The position numbers were made by a program, and so were the translations under genes. From the NCBI GenBank assembly GCA_033439265.1, contig JAVTVX010000017.1, positions 6,780,001 to 6,844,000 of the forward strand: 64,000 nt of DNA, given 5' to 3'. The notes under the pieces are model-generated. The model saw only the letters and a list, made by a program, of their open reading frames with translations, did no database searches and was not told the origin of the DNA. The stretch is from Dillenia suffruticosa (lineage: Eukaryota; Streptophyta; Magnoliopsida; Dilleniales; Dilleniaceae). Positions 1 through 11,317 of the stretch are shown here, piece by piece (positions within the stretch are counted from its first letter, which is position 1; each line of letters opens with the position of its first letter).

Positions 1-659
1 CATTGAGAAATAGGAAAATTTTGGACCACTTTTTCAGCCATTGCACCTAAAGAGGCAATTCCCAAACTTTTTCATTGGCTGTGCGCAATATAGCTTGTAA
101 AAACTAAAAATTAGAGGAAAAAACTACAGGGTGGAAGGAAAATCAAACTGGCTTCCCATGCATTAATGATAAATGTCAGTTGTGCTATTATCAAATGCTA
201 AATGGTTTTCAATGATCCCTTTTAAGATGTCTTTTTTTCCTTTTTTTTTTTTACCTAAAGTAATTGTAGCAATTAAGGTGTTAAAAAAGGGGAGAGAGAG
301 AGAGAGAGAGTCTTTCTGCAAGCCTACACACAAAGTGGTATGAGAAGCGGCTCTTTTGATGCTCCATGGAATACAGTGTAACAACTCTGTCACAAATTAG
401 CACTTATCTCCACTGAAGAACGAATTTTTTAAGACATGTGAATGCATGCTTTAGGTTGGAATGTGAAACCTGTACCATTTCTGTTTTGATAGGATAGCCA
501 GACAATAAAATTGGCTTGAAATTATGAGGAAAAAAAAGGAAAACAAAATATTGAAAAATGGTATCCTTTTTCCTGTTTTCTTACTGATGCTTATATGACA
601 ATGCTGAATCACTGGAAGTTGAAGAGAAAACATCAAATGCCCTCGGAAAACAGACTTAC
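1..659 (-). other. Putative intron 2 of the DUF218 gene, running off the edge
   Basis: No further exon of the DUF218 gene was recognised between the donor at 659-658 and position 1. The stretch is AT-rich and holds a GA microsatellite at 291-310. Open frames here have no recognisable protein content. Confidence 0.4.
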
Positions 660-2814
660 AGTAATGTTTTTAGGATATGAGCCGGTAAGCTCCCTGAACC
701 GACACACACTGAAAAGCAGATTCTCAAAACTATCTCTTGCATGCTCTTCTGTCAGTGCCCTCCATCTTACACTTTCTTTCCAGCCTACAGATTGTCATCA
801 AAATAATAAGAAAGCATATAAAATCTTCATGCTTTGGACTGAGCAAAAAACCAGAAAATGGGTAACATACTTATATACATGAAATTAAGGAAACAAAATC
901 TAATCTATCTTTTCTTAAGAAATGATCTCAAAATTCAAAGAAACTAACATAGTACTAAACTCTAGGGATCAAGATATCCACCTGCCTCTATATGCATAAA
1001 TAATGAAACTAGCTAACAACATGAGAAACTCAGCACACCAGACAATTTTTTTTTCTTTTTTAATAACACCAGACAAAATTTCCACTATATACAAACAAGG
1101 AATGCATTAATACACAAAACAGCAACACCTCATCAACATCCAAATAGAGTCAATTGCCAAATCCTTTTGTTCTCTATCAAGCACTGAAAATCGTGTCTCA
1201 TTATACCACTCGCCTACTGGGCCAGGCCAGATGGTACTAGGGCTGTCCCCTGACCAAACAAAATGGAAACGATCGTGAGCTTATTTCAAACAGGTGACAA
1301 TCTATCCTTGTGGTGTTGACAACAGCACCAACATTGAAAATTGTACCAAACTATCTAAGGCTTTGATGGTGGTAGTGTGGTGAAATTATGATGCGATATC
1401 AGGATTCTCAACTAGTTTCAAAAGTAAAATTGCAGGATCAGATTGAGACTCAAATAAAAGTTATTCCATGCAGTCATAGAATCATAAGATCAAAAATATT
1501 AAATCAGGATTTTGACAACTAAAAGGAGCAACATGCTACCTAATTCATGGCTTCCAAACCATAAATTGAATAACTTTTCCCTTCTGATGTTGGGGACATC
1601 CAATCCCATTGTTAATATTGTTCACTTATTGCATCTTGTACATTTCCTCCATCCCAAGAAATATATCCCAGGTGCACAAGATATACCGGATTTTGTGGAT
1701 TATAAATCCAAATCATAAGATTATACATGAATATGGAAGAAAACTCAAAGTTTACTCACTTTTGCCTATAAAATGACAACATCTAGCAATCAATAGTTCG
1801 AAATTGGGGCATTCCATGGGAAGAGAAGCTGAGAAACCCCACCTCCCTTCACACACACACTCTCTCTCTCTCTCTCTCTCACACATCTGAACTGCTCTCA
1901 TAAATTAAAAAAAGGCTGTCTGGTGAGGTTCCCCTGCTCCTAGCAGCGCTATTGCAATGAGACAAAAGCTCAAAGTAGGCATATGCTTCAAGAAAGTATA
2001 CACTTCTGCGGCATCTAAATGCAAGTTAAATAAATAGACAACTACATACCATACATACTATACACCAACTGCAACTACCAAATTTTTCAAAGGATAAGCA
2101 GAATGAGACAAGAAACATCAACGAATTGAAAAATGTAGCATCCTCAATATCAGTGAGGGGCATCCAAATTTCTAAGGCATAATTCAACAGATGTGGACAG
2201 CTAGAGAAACTAAAAAACTTACCAAACCATCCTTTTGATTCGGCAACTGCCCAATAACTCTGTGCCTCACTCCGTGGACCAGCATCTTTCCTCGTCTCCC
2301 CACCACTAAATAGAAGTAAAGCCCCATCATCTTTGGCCAAGATATCAATTCCTTCCTGAATGTGAGCCAAGAAAACAGAAGCCTGACCAGGATGCTTCTG
2401 ATAAGATTCCAAAAACCAGGAATCTTCATCCTCGGCTTTCCCACAACTACTACTAGTATACACCGAATGTCCAGCAACCATAACCAGATTATGAAGCATG
2501 GCAAATGGATAACTATCCAATACCACATCCGACTTTTGAAAAGAACTAGTTATTCGGTACCGGCTCCCATAGAGGGATAGAATAATGAGAATTGTTATCC
2601 CAAGTGACAATGAGATCAAGAAAACTAAAAGAGGATGCGTCTGATAATAGTAGTGCAGCCTATTTGTGAGAGGCTTAAACATTTTGATGGGGCCAATAAG
2701 AGAACTCTTCAAATTTCGAACTCTTCGAAATGTCCCAGAGTCTAAATCAAAGTCACCTCTTGGGTATACATTGAAGGACTTTGGACTTGATGACCCAAAT
2801 GAGTGATTGTTCAT
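660..2814 (-). CDS. DUF218 (YdcF-like) membrane protein, 5' part only
   Basis: Two exons are visible on the minus strand: 2814-2223 (start ATG 2814) and 784-660. Exon 1 ends one base into a codon before GTAAGT; exon 2 starts after an AG at 786-785 and restores the frame. Exon 2 ends on a codon boundary before GTAAGT. Residues 1-60 are hydrophilic; a membrane helix lies at about 61-84 (HPLLVFLISLSLGITILIIL). The conserved plant DUF218 block follows, with SGGETRKDAGPRSEAQSYW near residue 170 and LTEEHARDSFENLLFSVCRF in exon 2. Bacterial YdcF-like relatives are thought to bind nucleotide-type ligands; the plant role is unknown to me. The rest of the domain (usually a YDFKEERF-type stretch) was not found between 1 and 659, so the gene should continue past the left edge. 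Confidence 0.8.
785..2222 (-). other. Intron 1 of the DUF218 gene
   Basis: A 1,438-nt GT-AG intron (donor 2222-2221, acceptor 786-785). It contains a mixed CA/CT microsatellite at about 1851-1885 and no recognisable insertion. Confidence 0.7.
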
Positions 2815-3190
2815 TATAGGATAAATTGGGCATACCCAGATGGAAATTCAAGAACAACAGTCATTCCATTCATCAAATTCAACTTTGGGTTTAATTTTTA
2901 GTCAGACATTGATAAATTTGAAAAATCAAGAACAACCCAGGACATTCTAGAGACAACATTAAACAAAAGGCGAAAAATTTAAAAAAAAAACCAAGCAAAA
3001 CACAGTATTGTGTATCAAATATGAAACCAAAAAATGCATAAAATCGATTTAATTTTGGAATGCTTAATCGAATGTAATTGTGAGGAATAAATGGGAGAGA
3101 GAATTTTTAAAGTGGTGTGGACAATAGAGGTGTACAGTTTAAAAGATGTGATCTGATAGAAGCTCACCGACAATGGACGAATTGAAATCT

Positions 3191-3223
<33 letters not shown>

Positions 3224-3717
3224 GAGAGAGAGGACCTGGGACTTTGCAGAGATTTCAACGTTTGCACTCGTCCGCGTGTGGAAAAAATTGTCACGGTTGT
3301 CCAGGGTGCGGTGGAGTTGGCGAAATGGTCCGCCGAGAGTGAAACGACATCGTTTGGTGTGGAACGGATGAATATGACGGGATCCATTGGGGCTGAGATT
3401 AAAATCTTTATCTATGCCCATTTAAACTTGCACCCTTCCATGGATTCCACATAATTATTTTTTAATTAAAATGGGCCTGAGATAACTCCTCTCCCAAAAT
3501 AATTATTTTCTCTCAGGTAACTAATCAGCCATGTCAAACTTAATTTCTTTATATATGAAAAAAAAATTATATCTTTTCTAGTATTAAACATGCCAATCAA
3601 TTAGTGTTTGCACATTATAAAATGTTCATCCCTAGGGTTTTAGGTTTTTCACATTTATTTTTTAATTACATAGACTCTGATTTTGTTATTGTTTACTGTT
3701 GTGGTTTAATTGATTAG
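2815..3717. other. Intergenic spacer with GA microsatellite
   Basis: Upstream region of the DUF218 gene. A GA run occupies 3190-3232. The overlapping Arg/Glu- and Ser/Leu-rich open frames are by-products of that run. No 5' exons of the neighbouring GH9 relic were recognised here. Confidence 0.5.
3190..3232. repeat. GA microsatellite
   Basis: GA run with one CG interruption, about 380 nt upstream of the DUF218 start. Confidence 0.9.
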
Positions 3718-5365
3718 GTTGGAGGTGGTAATGCAACTTAAAATGACATAAATTGTTGGCAAATACCAGAAGATATGCTTTACACGAGACCGTTTTCTAG
3801 TTGCAGTGGCACAGCTTCGGATTGGCAGGGGAAATTGTAGCAGCATTGTCAGCTGCATCCTTAGTATTCAACAATGACAATGGGTATTCATCTAAATTGA
3901 TCGATGTCGCAGAGAAATTATTTTATTTTTCAACTAAAGTAGATGCGAATGATCGAGGAACATATCCAATGATCGATGGGTGTGGAGGAGATGCAAGATT
4001 TTATTCTAATTCAACTTCGTATAAAGATGAGCTGGTTTGGAGAAGTACTTGGTTATTTTTTGCTACTGGGAATCCTGCTTATCTTGGATATGCTACACAC
4101 AACATTGAGTCTGCAGTGGCTGGAGAAGCTGTCTGATTGGAACAACAAGCTCACTGCTACTTCAGTAATTTTCTTCACCATTGATTTAGACCGGGCTAGT
4201 CTGAAATTTTTTCTTTCTTGAACTCGAAATTAAACTTTGCTTCATAAACTCAGCCTAGAAATGCCATGAAAGAAGGGGCTTTTTATTCTTAATATTCCTA
4301 TATGTCTGATCTATCCAGACTTGTTCATGTTTAAGGCTATCAACAGGGTTATTCAATTTAGTTATGATGAGTGTGTAAACTAGGATGACAATTTTTTCTT
4401 TTTTAATTGTAGGTTTTGTTGGCTCAGCTTCTGTATTTTCACGACCTTGGTAAACCTTATGAAGATCTCTCAGTAACATCATCAAACAGGATTGACTCGG
4501 TCATGTGTTCGTATCTTTCTCAGAGGAACTTCAATACAGCACCAGGTAAAGTTTATTGGGAAATTTAACAATAACATGAGTGCTTGTTCATGCCTCGAAA
4601 TGGTCTCTGGTTGGAATTATTGTGGTATAGGTGGGTTGATTTTGCTAAAGCCTGATCATGGAGGACCACTTCAGTTTGCTGCCATGGCATCGTTTCTGAG
4701 TAAATTGTATTGCGACTACCTTGATCTCTTGCGGCATCTGGTAGGAGTTGTAGAATTGGGGGTTTTTCCCTAGAAGAGTTGCATAACTTCTCCAAGTCTC
4801 AGGCAAGTAATTTGTACACATCATCAATCAAACTTTGCTTTATAAATTAGAGAACTGCTATTCTTCAAAACTAGAGCATCCATGATTTTCTAGAGTTTAG
4901 ATAACATGGTCAAATTCTTTTCAGACGTCTTTTATGCAGTAATCTGTTCAATCATAACACAAAGCGTTTTTTCAGCTCAATTACGTATGAGGTGACAATC
5001 CATTGAAGATGAGGTATGTGGTGGGATTGGGAAGACATCATCCAAATCTAGTTCACCATAGGTGTGCATCAATCCCTTGGGATGGTCAATGGCACAGTTG
5101 TGAAGAAGGCAAGAAATGGCTACACTCAGAAGAGAAAAACCCTATTGACCTCTTAGGAGCAATGGTCGCTCAGCCAGTTCAATACGACAATTTCTTAGAC
5201 GAAATGAACAAGCCATGGTTCACAGAACGAAGCATATCAGGCAATGCTGGTCTAGTAGCTGACTTATCGCACATCATGATCCTCCTTGTAACTCTTTGGT
5301 CCAAAAGGACTTCTATTTCGTATAGACCAGATGGGCATCTTTGCCAATATTCATGGAGAGCTTAG
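3718..5365 (+). pseudogene. Decayed GH9 endo-1,4-beta-glucanase (KORRIGAN-like), 5'-truncated
   Basis: Four exon-like blocks match the middle and C-terminal part of plant GH9 endoglucanases of the membrane-anchored (KORRIGAN) type: 3718-4164, 4413-4545, 4631-4802 and 4976 to about 5340. Recognisable stretches are NDINCWQIPEDMLYTRP, FATGNPAYLGYATHN, SVMCSYLSQRNF, FSLEELHNFSKSQ, HHRCASIPWDGQWHSC and SGNAGLV. It is broken: an in-frame TAA at about 3739, a missing base near 3822, a frameshift near 4130 before SDWNNKLTATS, another near 4735, and a TGA near 4988. The N-terminal anchor and the catalytic DAGD region are absent. Remaining splice sites look intact, including a consensus GC donor at 4803 (AG|GCAAGT). 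An intact cellulase is very unlikely. Confidence 0.85.
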
Positions 5366-5708
5366 GTTGAAAATAATGCACATCTTACGTGGCAATGCCT
5401 TTAATTCTCTTACATAGGAATTGCAACGAAGTCCCACAATTCTGATATAACATAAAATATGTGAACACCGCTCGATAAACATCATAGTATTCGGCAAAAT
5501 CAGTGTTTTCTCCATTTTTTGTAGCAACCATTTTTCACCGAAAAAAAAGTAACTAAGATGGTATATTGACGAGGAGAGTTGCTTATATTACTGCTTTCAC
5601 AAGAGAAAGCGGGGTTAATGCAGAGTTAACAGCCTATGAAACCAGAAATCTGTACATCTGCGATTTTTTTTAATAAATACATATATACTCCTCCAGGTTA
5701 TGTAGACT
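5366..5708. other. Short intergenic spacer
   Basis: AT-rich spacer between the GH9 relic and the stop codon of the lipid-transfer gene; probably includes that gene's 3' UTR. Nothing else is seen. Confidence 0.4.
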
Positions 5709-8689
5709 TTAATCTCTCCAAGCCATATGATCTCTGCAGAAAAACAAAGAAAAAAACGACTGGGCACTATGACCTGCAAGTCCTATAGGGTGCAATGTAA
5801 CAAGAGATGGTGCAGAGTAAACTAATGCATGGCTCACCATATTAGCATGGATGTCTTCCAAATAAGGCACGAGCAAGGAAGTTAAGGCCTGAATTTCTTC
5901 TTTCAGTGTTTCATAACTTGCATCTTTGGCCATTAAGAGATGGATAAATTCTTTGTTATCTGGCACTAGTTTGAGAGCCACCTGCAAAAGACTACGTCAA
6001 GGCAAGTTGAAATACAAATTCGTATGACAAAACAATCACCACATTAATTATGCTACCATGGGTGCGTGAGCCAGACTCACAGGCCACCATAAAATTAGCC
6101 ATTTCTTTCTTTCATGGATACCCAAAAAAAAGAAAAAAAAAATGTGAACATGGCTGGCTTTTGTTGTTCAAAGTTGACAAGGCAATTTCCATTTTCTCAA
6201 CACTAGTGATCAAAATGTGCCATATTATGTCCTTGAAATGAAAGTCAATCTAGAATATGCCCACAAAATTTCACTCTCCGACATAGAACAAATTAGCTAC
6301 AAAGGAAACAAGAAGAAAAGTGTAAGAGTGAGTGAGTGTGTGCGCGTGTGTGGGGGGGGGGCACTTGGATGTTAAGGAATAGTTAGAATATTGTTACTCT
6401 ATATGCAGCTGCAGAGATCCAACCATGCCATGGTCTCAAGGTGATGTTGTATGATTCTTCAACTGCTTCTTCCATGTTCTTCTCAGGATCCTTAACTAAT
6501 ATTTGTAGCAAAGCCACTGTGAAGTCCACTGATCTGAAATCAAACAATTTTGTGTGTCCTCTCTTTCATTTTCCGAATTTCCTAACTACTTACTTAAGCA
6601 TTGATCAGAGCAAATCTCAAATAATGGCAATCACCTTTAATCCATAAAGAATGAACGAAAAGCGAGAAGAGGAATTATCAATTTAAGTCACTTTTCGTTT
6701 AGAAATTTAAAAGCGAAAAAATGCTATGCTGCTACTTTTGGCGACAAAAGAGAAGTACAAACTTTATTCATAACTCTGTGAGTGTGTGCGCGTGTATATT
6801 AAGAGAGAGAGAGAGAGAGAGAGAGAGCCCTACGCGTTCCTTTGCCAAAAGCCATTCCACGTAGGAATTTCCTGAAGTGCCAATTTGAATATTTTATGAT
6901 TAAAACAAATAGAAGTTCTATCTTTACCTCGTGGACTCGTCTGGATGAAAAGATTAGAAGGAAAAAAAATATTAAGAGAAAAAGTTATAATTTTTTTTTT
7001 TTTACTTTAAAAATCTAGATATGATAGAAAATTAGAGATTTGAATAGTTTTAAAATCTTTACGAATTTAAAATTTTTTATCTCTCTCACAAGCGGAAAGA
7101 AATGAAGAGAAAAAAAAAATTAGAGTTAAATATTTTTTATATTACAAAAATACCCTTTAAAAGGTGAAGACAACTTTTTATTCTTAACAAGTCTAATTTC
7201 TTTTCCTTTTTTTTTTTATAAAACTTCTAAATTAGAAGTGAAAATTATAATTTTTTTTTCTCTTCTGATTAATTTTTTCTTTTCACTTAAAGGACTAGGA
7301 TTGACATGGCACATTTTGGTCCTGCCACGTGGACTCTAGGGGTGAAGTGAATCCCATTAAATTTAACTAAACTCAACCTTAATTCTGACTTAATTTGCCA
7401 ATAATCTGAAAGCAAAAAAAATGCAGTTAGCTTCAATAAGGATAACAAGGGATCTTGTTTTACCTTGTCAGCCAAAGTATAGCTTTGGAACAACTGTTAC
7501 CCTTTCTTGCACTTCCTTCACTGACCTCTTTCTTTAACATCTCAATCAGAGTTGAATATACCGCCGGATTTGTTTCGTAGAGCTTCTCAATTCTCTACTT
7601 AAATAAAAAAAAGGAAATCATTAGAAAATTCAAGATTAAGTGAACAGTCAGGAACACCCTTCTCAACTATCAAGTTTCTCCCTTTTTTTTGTTTGGGGGG
7701 GGGGGGGGGGTTAGGGTCCCAAGTTTCTTATTAAAGAGTCGAATCCATATGTCACGCACTCGGGCCATCCAAAGCGAATAAATTTTCTTTTAGGCATACC
7801 GCACAGGTTGACAAACTTGGAATATCCCTAAATGGACGAATAAGCCCATGCAATAGGTAACGAGTGATATATATATGAAATATAATAATAGAAGGAGGGT
7901 ACCAAATTTCATGAGAATAGAATAACGAAATTTAGAAGAGTTAATTCTTAAGATACTTTATAATATTTGGATCTAATTAATTAAGCAAATACCGAATAAG
8001 GTTGTTGAAAAGAAAAATTCGTTAATATCAAAAATAAATAATGGAGGGCAAATTTGTCCAAATGGAAAATGAGAGTTGTGCCCTATTGCTAGTCGTCTCA
8101 TTTCATGCAAGTCAAAGGCGCCAGTGGTTTTCACGCTGGTTAAGGATTAAAAGAAAAAAAAAAAAAAAAAAAAAAAAGACCAGAGAGAGATGGGTTTGAT
8201 CAACCAATCAAAAAAAAAAAAGATGTAAAATTCACCTGAATGTTTTGATTTATGTCTTGTCTCAATACAGCCATTGTCGGGCCTATCTTATCTGCAAAAA
8301 GAGAGCAGCATCCAAACCACAAAATTGAGTTTGGAATTCTTACCAATAGATTGAAAATGCAAAGAAAATGGGTGTCGTGAAAAATAGTTTTTAGGGTACC
8401 GGAAAGACCAAAAGAGAAAAAGGGAAAAATCAAAATTTGATTGAGTTGAGACCCTTTTGAAATTAAGCAAAATAGATATCATTATTGATTCAAAAAAATC
8501 AGAGAGAGAGAGAGAGAGCAAACCAAGAAGTTGAATGATCAAGCGGCACACAGAGAGGAGAGGCTTGGTGGGTATGTTGAGAGCAACATGATCACCATCA
8601 TCCCCGGATTTAATCTTGGCCACCAGAGAAATCTCTTCAATGGCAGACCTTATCTCAGACCCCATCTCATTTTCTCTTCTCCTCTTCAT
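5709..8689 (-). CDS. ACD11/GLTP-domain sphingolipid transfer protein
   Basis: Five exons give a complete frame of 253 residues: 8689-8524, 8291-8236, 7594-7464, 6533-6398 and 5981-5709, all GT-AG and phase-consistent. The in-frame codon further upstream is TTG, so ATG 8689 is chosen. Family landmarks are DKIGPTMAVLRQDINQNIQ (lipid headgroup site Asp and following helix), the Arg/Lys-rich segment ARKGNSCSKAILWLTR, and RPWHGWISAAAY, which carries the WHGW His/Trp of the glycolipid-transfer fold. The family shuttles ceramide-1-phosphate or glycolipids between membranes; Arabidopsis ACD11 loss triggers cell death. The N-terminal start MKRRRENEMGSEIRSAIEE resembles the At4g39670 type rather than ACD11 itself. 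Cytosolic, with no signal peptide. Length is usual for the family. Confidence 0.9.
6534..7463 (-). other. Intron 3 of the lipid-transfer gene
   Basis: A 930-nt intron, very AT-rich, with a GA run at 6801-6828. No open frame of note. Confidence 0.6.
7595..8235 (-). other. Intron 2 of the lipid-transfer gene
   Basis: A 641-nt intron with a G-run at about 7696-7711 and a poly-A run near 8153-8177. Such homopolymers are weak points for read accuracy. Confidence 0.6.
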
Positions 8690-9785
8690 TTCAAATGTCA
8701 ATTCTCTCTCTCTCTCTCTCTCTCGGCCCTAGAACCCCAATTCTTTCTCCACTTGTTATATACTACACCCAATTTGGTGTCCTTTCAATATCTTGGATTT
8801 CATTTCCAAAGGTTAAGAAACTTAAAAAATTTTGAAAACTCCCCCCTCCTCACCCCAAATTGATTAATCGAGAGCTGCAATGGTCCCAGTCCCTAAATTA
8901 TAAAATGGGGAAATAGTATAATATAGCTGCGAGAGACTTGAATCTGAAGTTCGATTATTTTTCTTACGATTTAACTGATATAATTTCTTGAGTTTGGACG
9001 GCTTGATGGTGACCTCTTACTCGACCTTGTAGTTATCAGCCATATCCTGTTACCGTGGGCAGCCGCTGCACTTTCGTTATGGACCCTGACGAAAATGACT
9101 GGTCACCACCGTTTGGTTTATCTCTTAGTTTTTATTCACTTGCAGATTATTTCAGGCAACAGAACATGGACTGTGAATTGCTCTTGTACAAATTGATATC
9201 AGAGCGGTCACAGCCCTCTCCTCTAATTCGGGATTTCGAATCCAAATTTTGATATTAAAAAAAAAAAAACTGTAAATCCAAATTGAAATCAGAGCGTCAG
9301 CCTAGCCACATAACCTGGCCGAACAAATTGAAACCTCCAACACTAAGGTTATACCATTTTATGATACAATTCTTCTAAAAAGTAAGAAAAGAAAATCTAA
9401 CTAGTAAGGTCGAGCAAATAGTTAACCAACAGGTATGATATATAAATAGAAATATATCAATAATACATGCATAAAAACAAGGAAAAAGTTGTAGAGAAGT
9501 TCTTAAAGAAATGAATGTAGAGAATGTTGAAAGGTCTCAATAATAGACCTATGACATGGTGGAAAAATGATTACCACCAAAACTCGGGGCTTTCCTAATA
9601 TTCTTGATTATTAGGAGATCTGTAGCTCCAAAAATGCACAATAAAGATTGCTCTTTCGTATATAACCATTATATATATATATATATATATAAATCACTAT
9701 TAAATTTTAAAATTTATTCTCTTAAAAAATTATTGAATATATTAACATTTAATTTATGTCTGTTTTTGCATTGGTTAATTTAAAT

Positions 9786-9821
<36 letters not shown>

Positions 9822-10980
9822 TGAAGTGACTTTTGAGCAAAGATGTGCCAGGGTAGTTTGGGTCTGGGAGCCCATCATTTTACTTATAATTTTGAAAAAG
9901 GGAAATGTTTTTAACAAATTATTTATGGGTAAAAACTACATTTCTTTTAAGCACCTGTATGTTGGGAGATAAAAGAGGGTGAAATGTTACTCCAGTAAAT
10001 TTTCACCTCATTTCACCCCTTTGAAGTCTGTTTAGGTGATTAGAGGTAGGATGGGGGGAGGGGTGGAGCTAAAAAAAATAATATAATTTTTTTGAACAAT
10101 TTCCCTCATCGTTCACCCTCTCTCTCTCTCTCTCTCTCATAGATGAAAATTTGAGTGAAAAATCTGTTTTTTTTTTTTATCCAACCGCACAATTAGAATA
10201 ATTTTTCCGAATTTTTACTCTCCTATCACATATAATATCTTAAAAAATAAGGTTTAAATTTTATAACAGTTATAAAGAGTTTTTGAATAAATCCAATGTT
10301 TTTTTTTCAGCTTCTACCTGATTCTCGTACATTAGGACATAGTAAATTTATCTACGCGTGCTCAATACATTGTAGTCTAGATTTTACCCCAAAAAAAGAA
10401 AAATTAGAGATGCAAATCACAAACATGATAGAATTTTCTTTTTACGATTGAATTTAGAAGAATTTTGAGAATGGCATGAAGGCGTGTTTCATGATAGATC
10501 TCTTGTTTTTTGACAACTGGCCCAGGTGGACTTCAAAGTTGTACATTAAATAAACCCTCTTTGCCATCATCTTTGATCCTTAAAACAAGTTGAATAATTT
10601 AATAGCATTAATTTTGCTTAGATGCTATCAAATTTGATGTCTGTGATGGGATCAATTCCAAGGCTTGTGGTCATAAATGACACTTTGGGACTCTTGGGGG
10701 AAAAAATTGTTTTTTTTTTTTTTTAATTTTTTGATTAAAAGTTTTAACTTGAATAAATTTTAAATAATCTATAATAATTATTCATATTAAAATCATAATT
10801 TTAAAATCTTGTTCCATTATCCAAAAATTGTACTTTTTCTCTCCATAAAATCTTTATGTAGTTATATTCAATGATTTGCTGTGAAATGCAATCGTTTCCC
10901 TTAGAAAATAATAAAAATATTAGTTCACCCACCACCCAGTTATAATTACTAAACAATATCCAAGTTAGATTCCTTGAAAA
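8690..10980. other. Gene-free AT-rich region with microsatellites and PBS-like scraps
   Basis: Upstream of the lipid-transfer gene. It carries CT runs at 8703-8724 and 10118-10138 and TA runs at 9669-9692 and 9788-9819. Two sites near 9195 and 9280 (ATTGATATCAGAGCGGTCA and TTGAAATCAGAGCGTCAG) look like decayed tRNA-Met primer sites of LTR retroelements. No gene is recognised. Confidence 0.4.
9669..9819. repeat. Paired TA microsatellites
   Basis: TA runs at 9669-9692 and 9788-9819 flank about 95 nt of AT-rich sequence. Confidence 0.85.
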
Positions 10981-11277
10981 TTGATTTTGTTCTTATAAAA
11001 CGGTATGCAGGGCTTCAATCATTGACAAATAATACTCAGTCCATCGTCCAATTTCGTCGGATGGAATTTTGAGAGCAAGGCAAGCAATCCAACGGCCAGA
11101 TGTTCAATCATTGATAGCCCTGCATTGCAGGCCCCATCATCCCCTTGATCACATGTTCGTCCAACGTTCCCAAATCCTCTTCTTCGTGCGGGGACCACAC
11201 GGTCCTGCCATTATTTTGGAAAATTTTAAAGGGAAAAAAAATTATCTTTATATCGTTGACAGTTGCAAGTTGGGTTG

Positions 11278-11317
<40 letters not shown>

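Noticed and set aside
3139-3454. Overlapping open frames on both strands rich in Ser-Leu or Arg-Glu
   Set aside because: They are translations of the GA microsatellite; no other protein signal.
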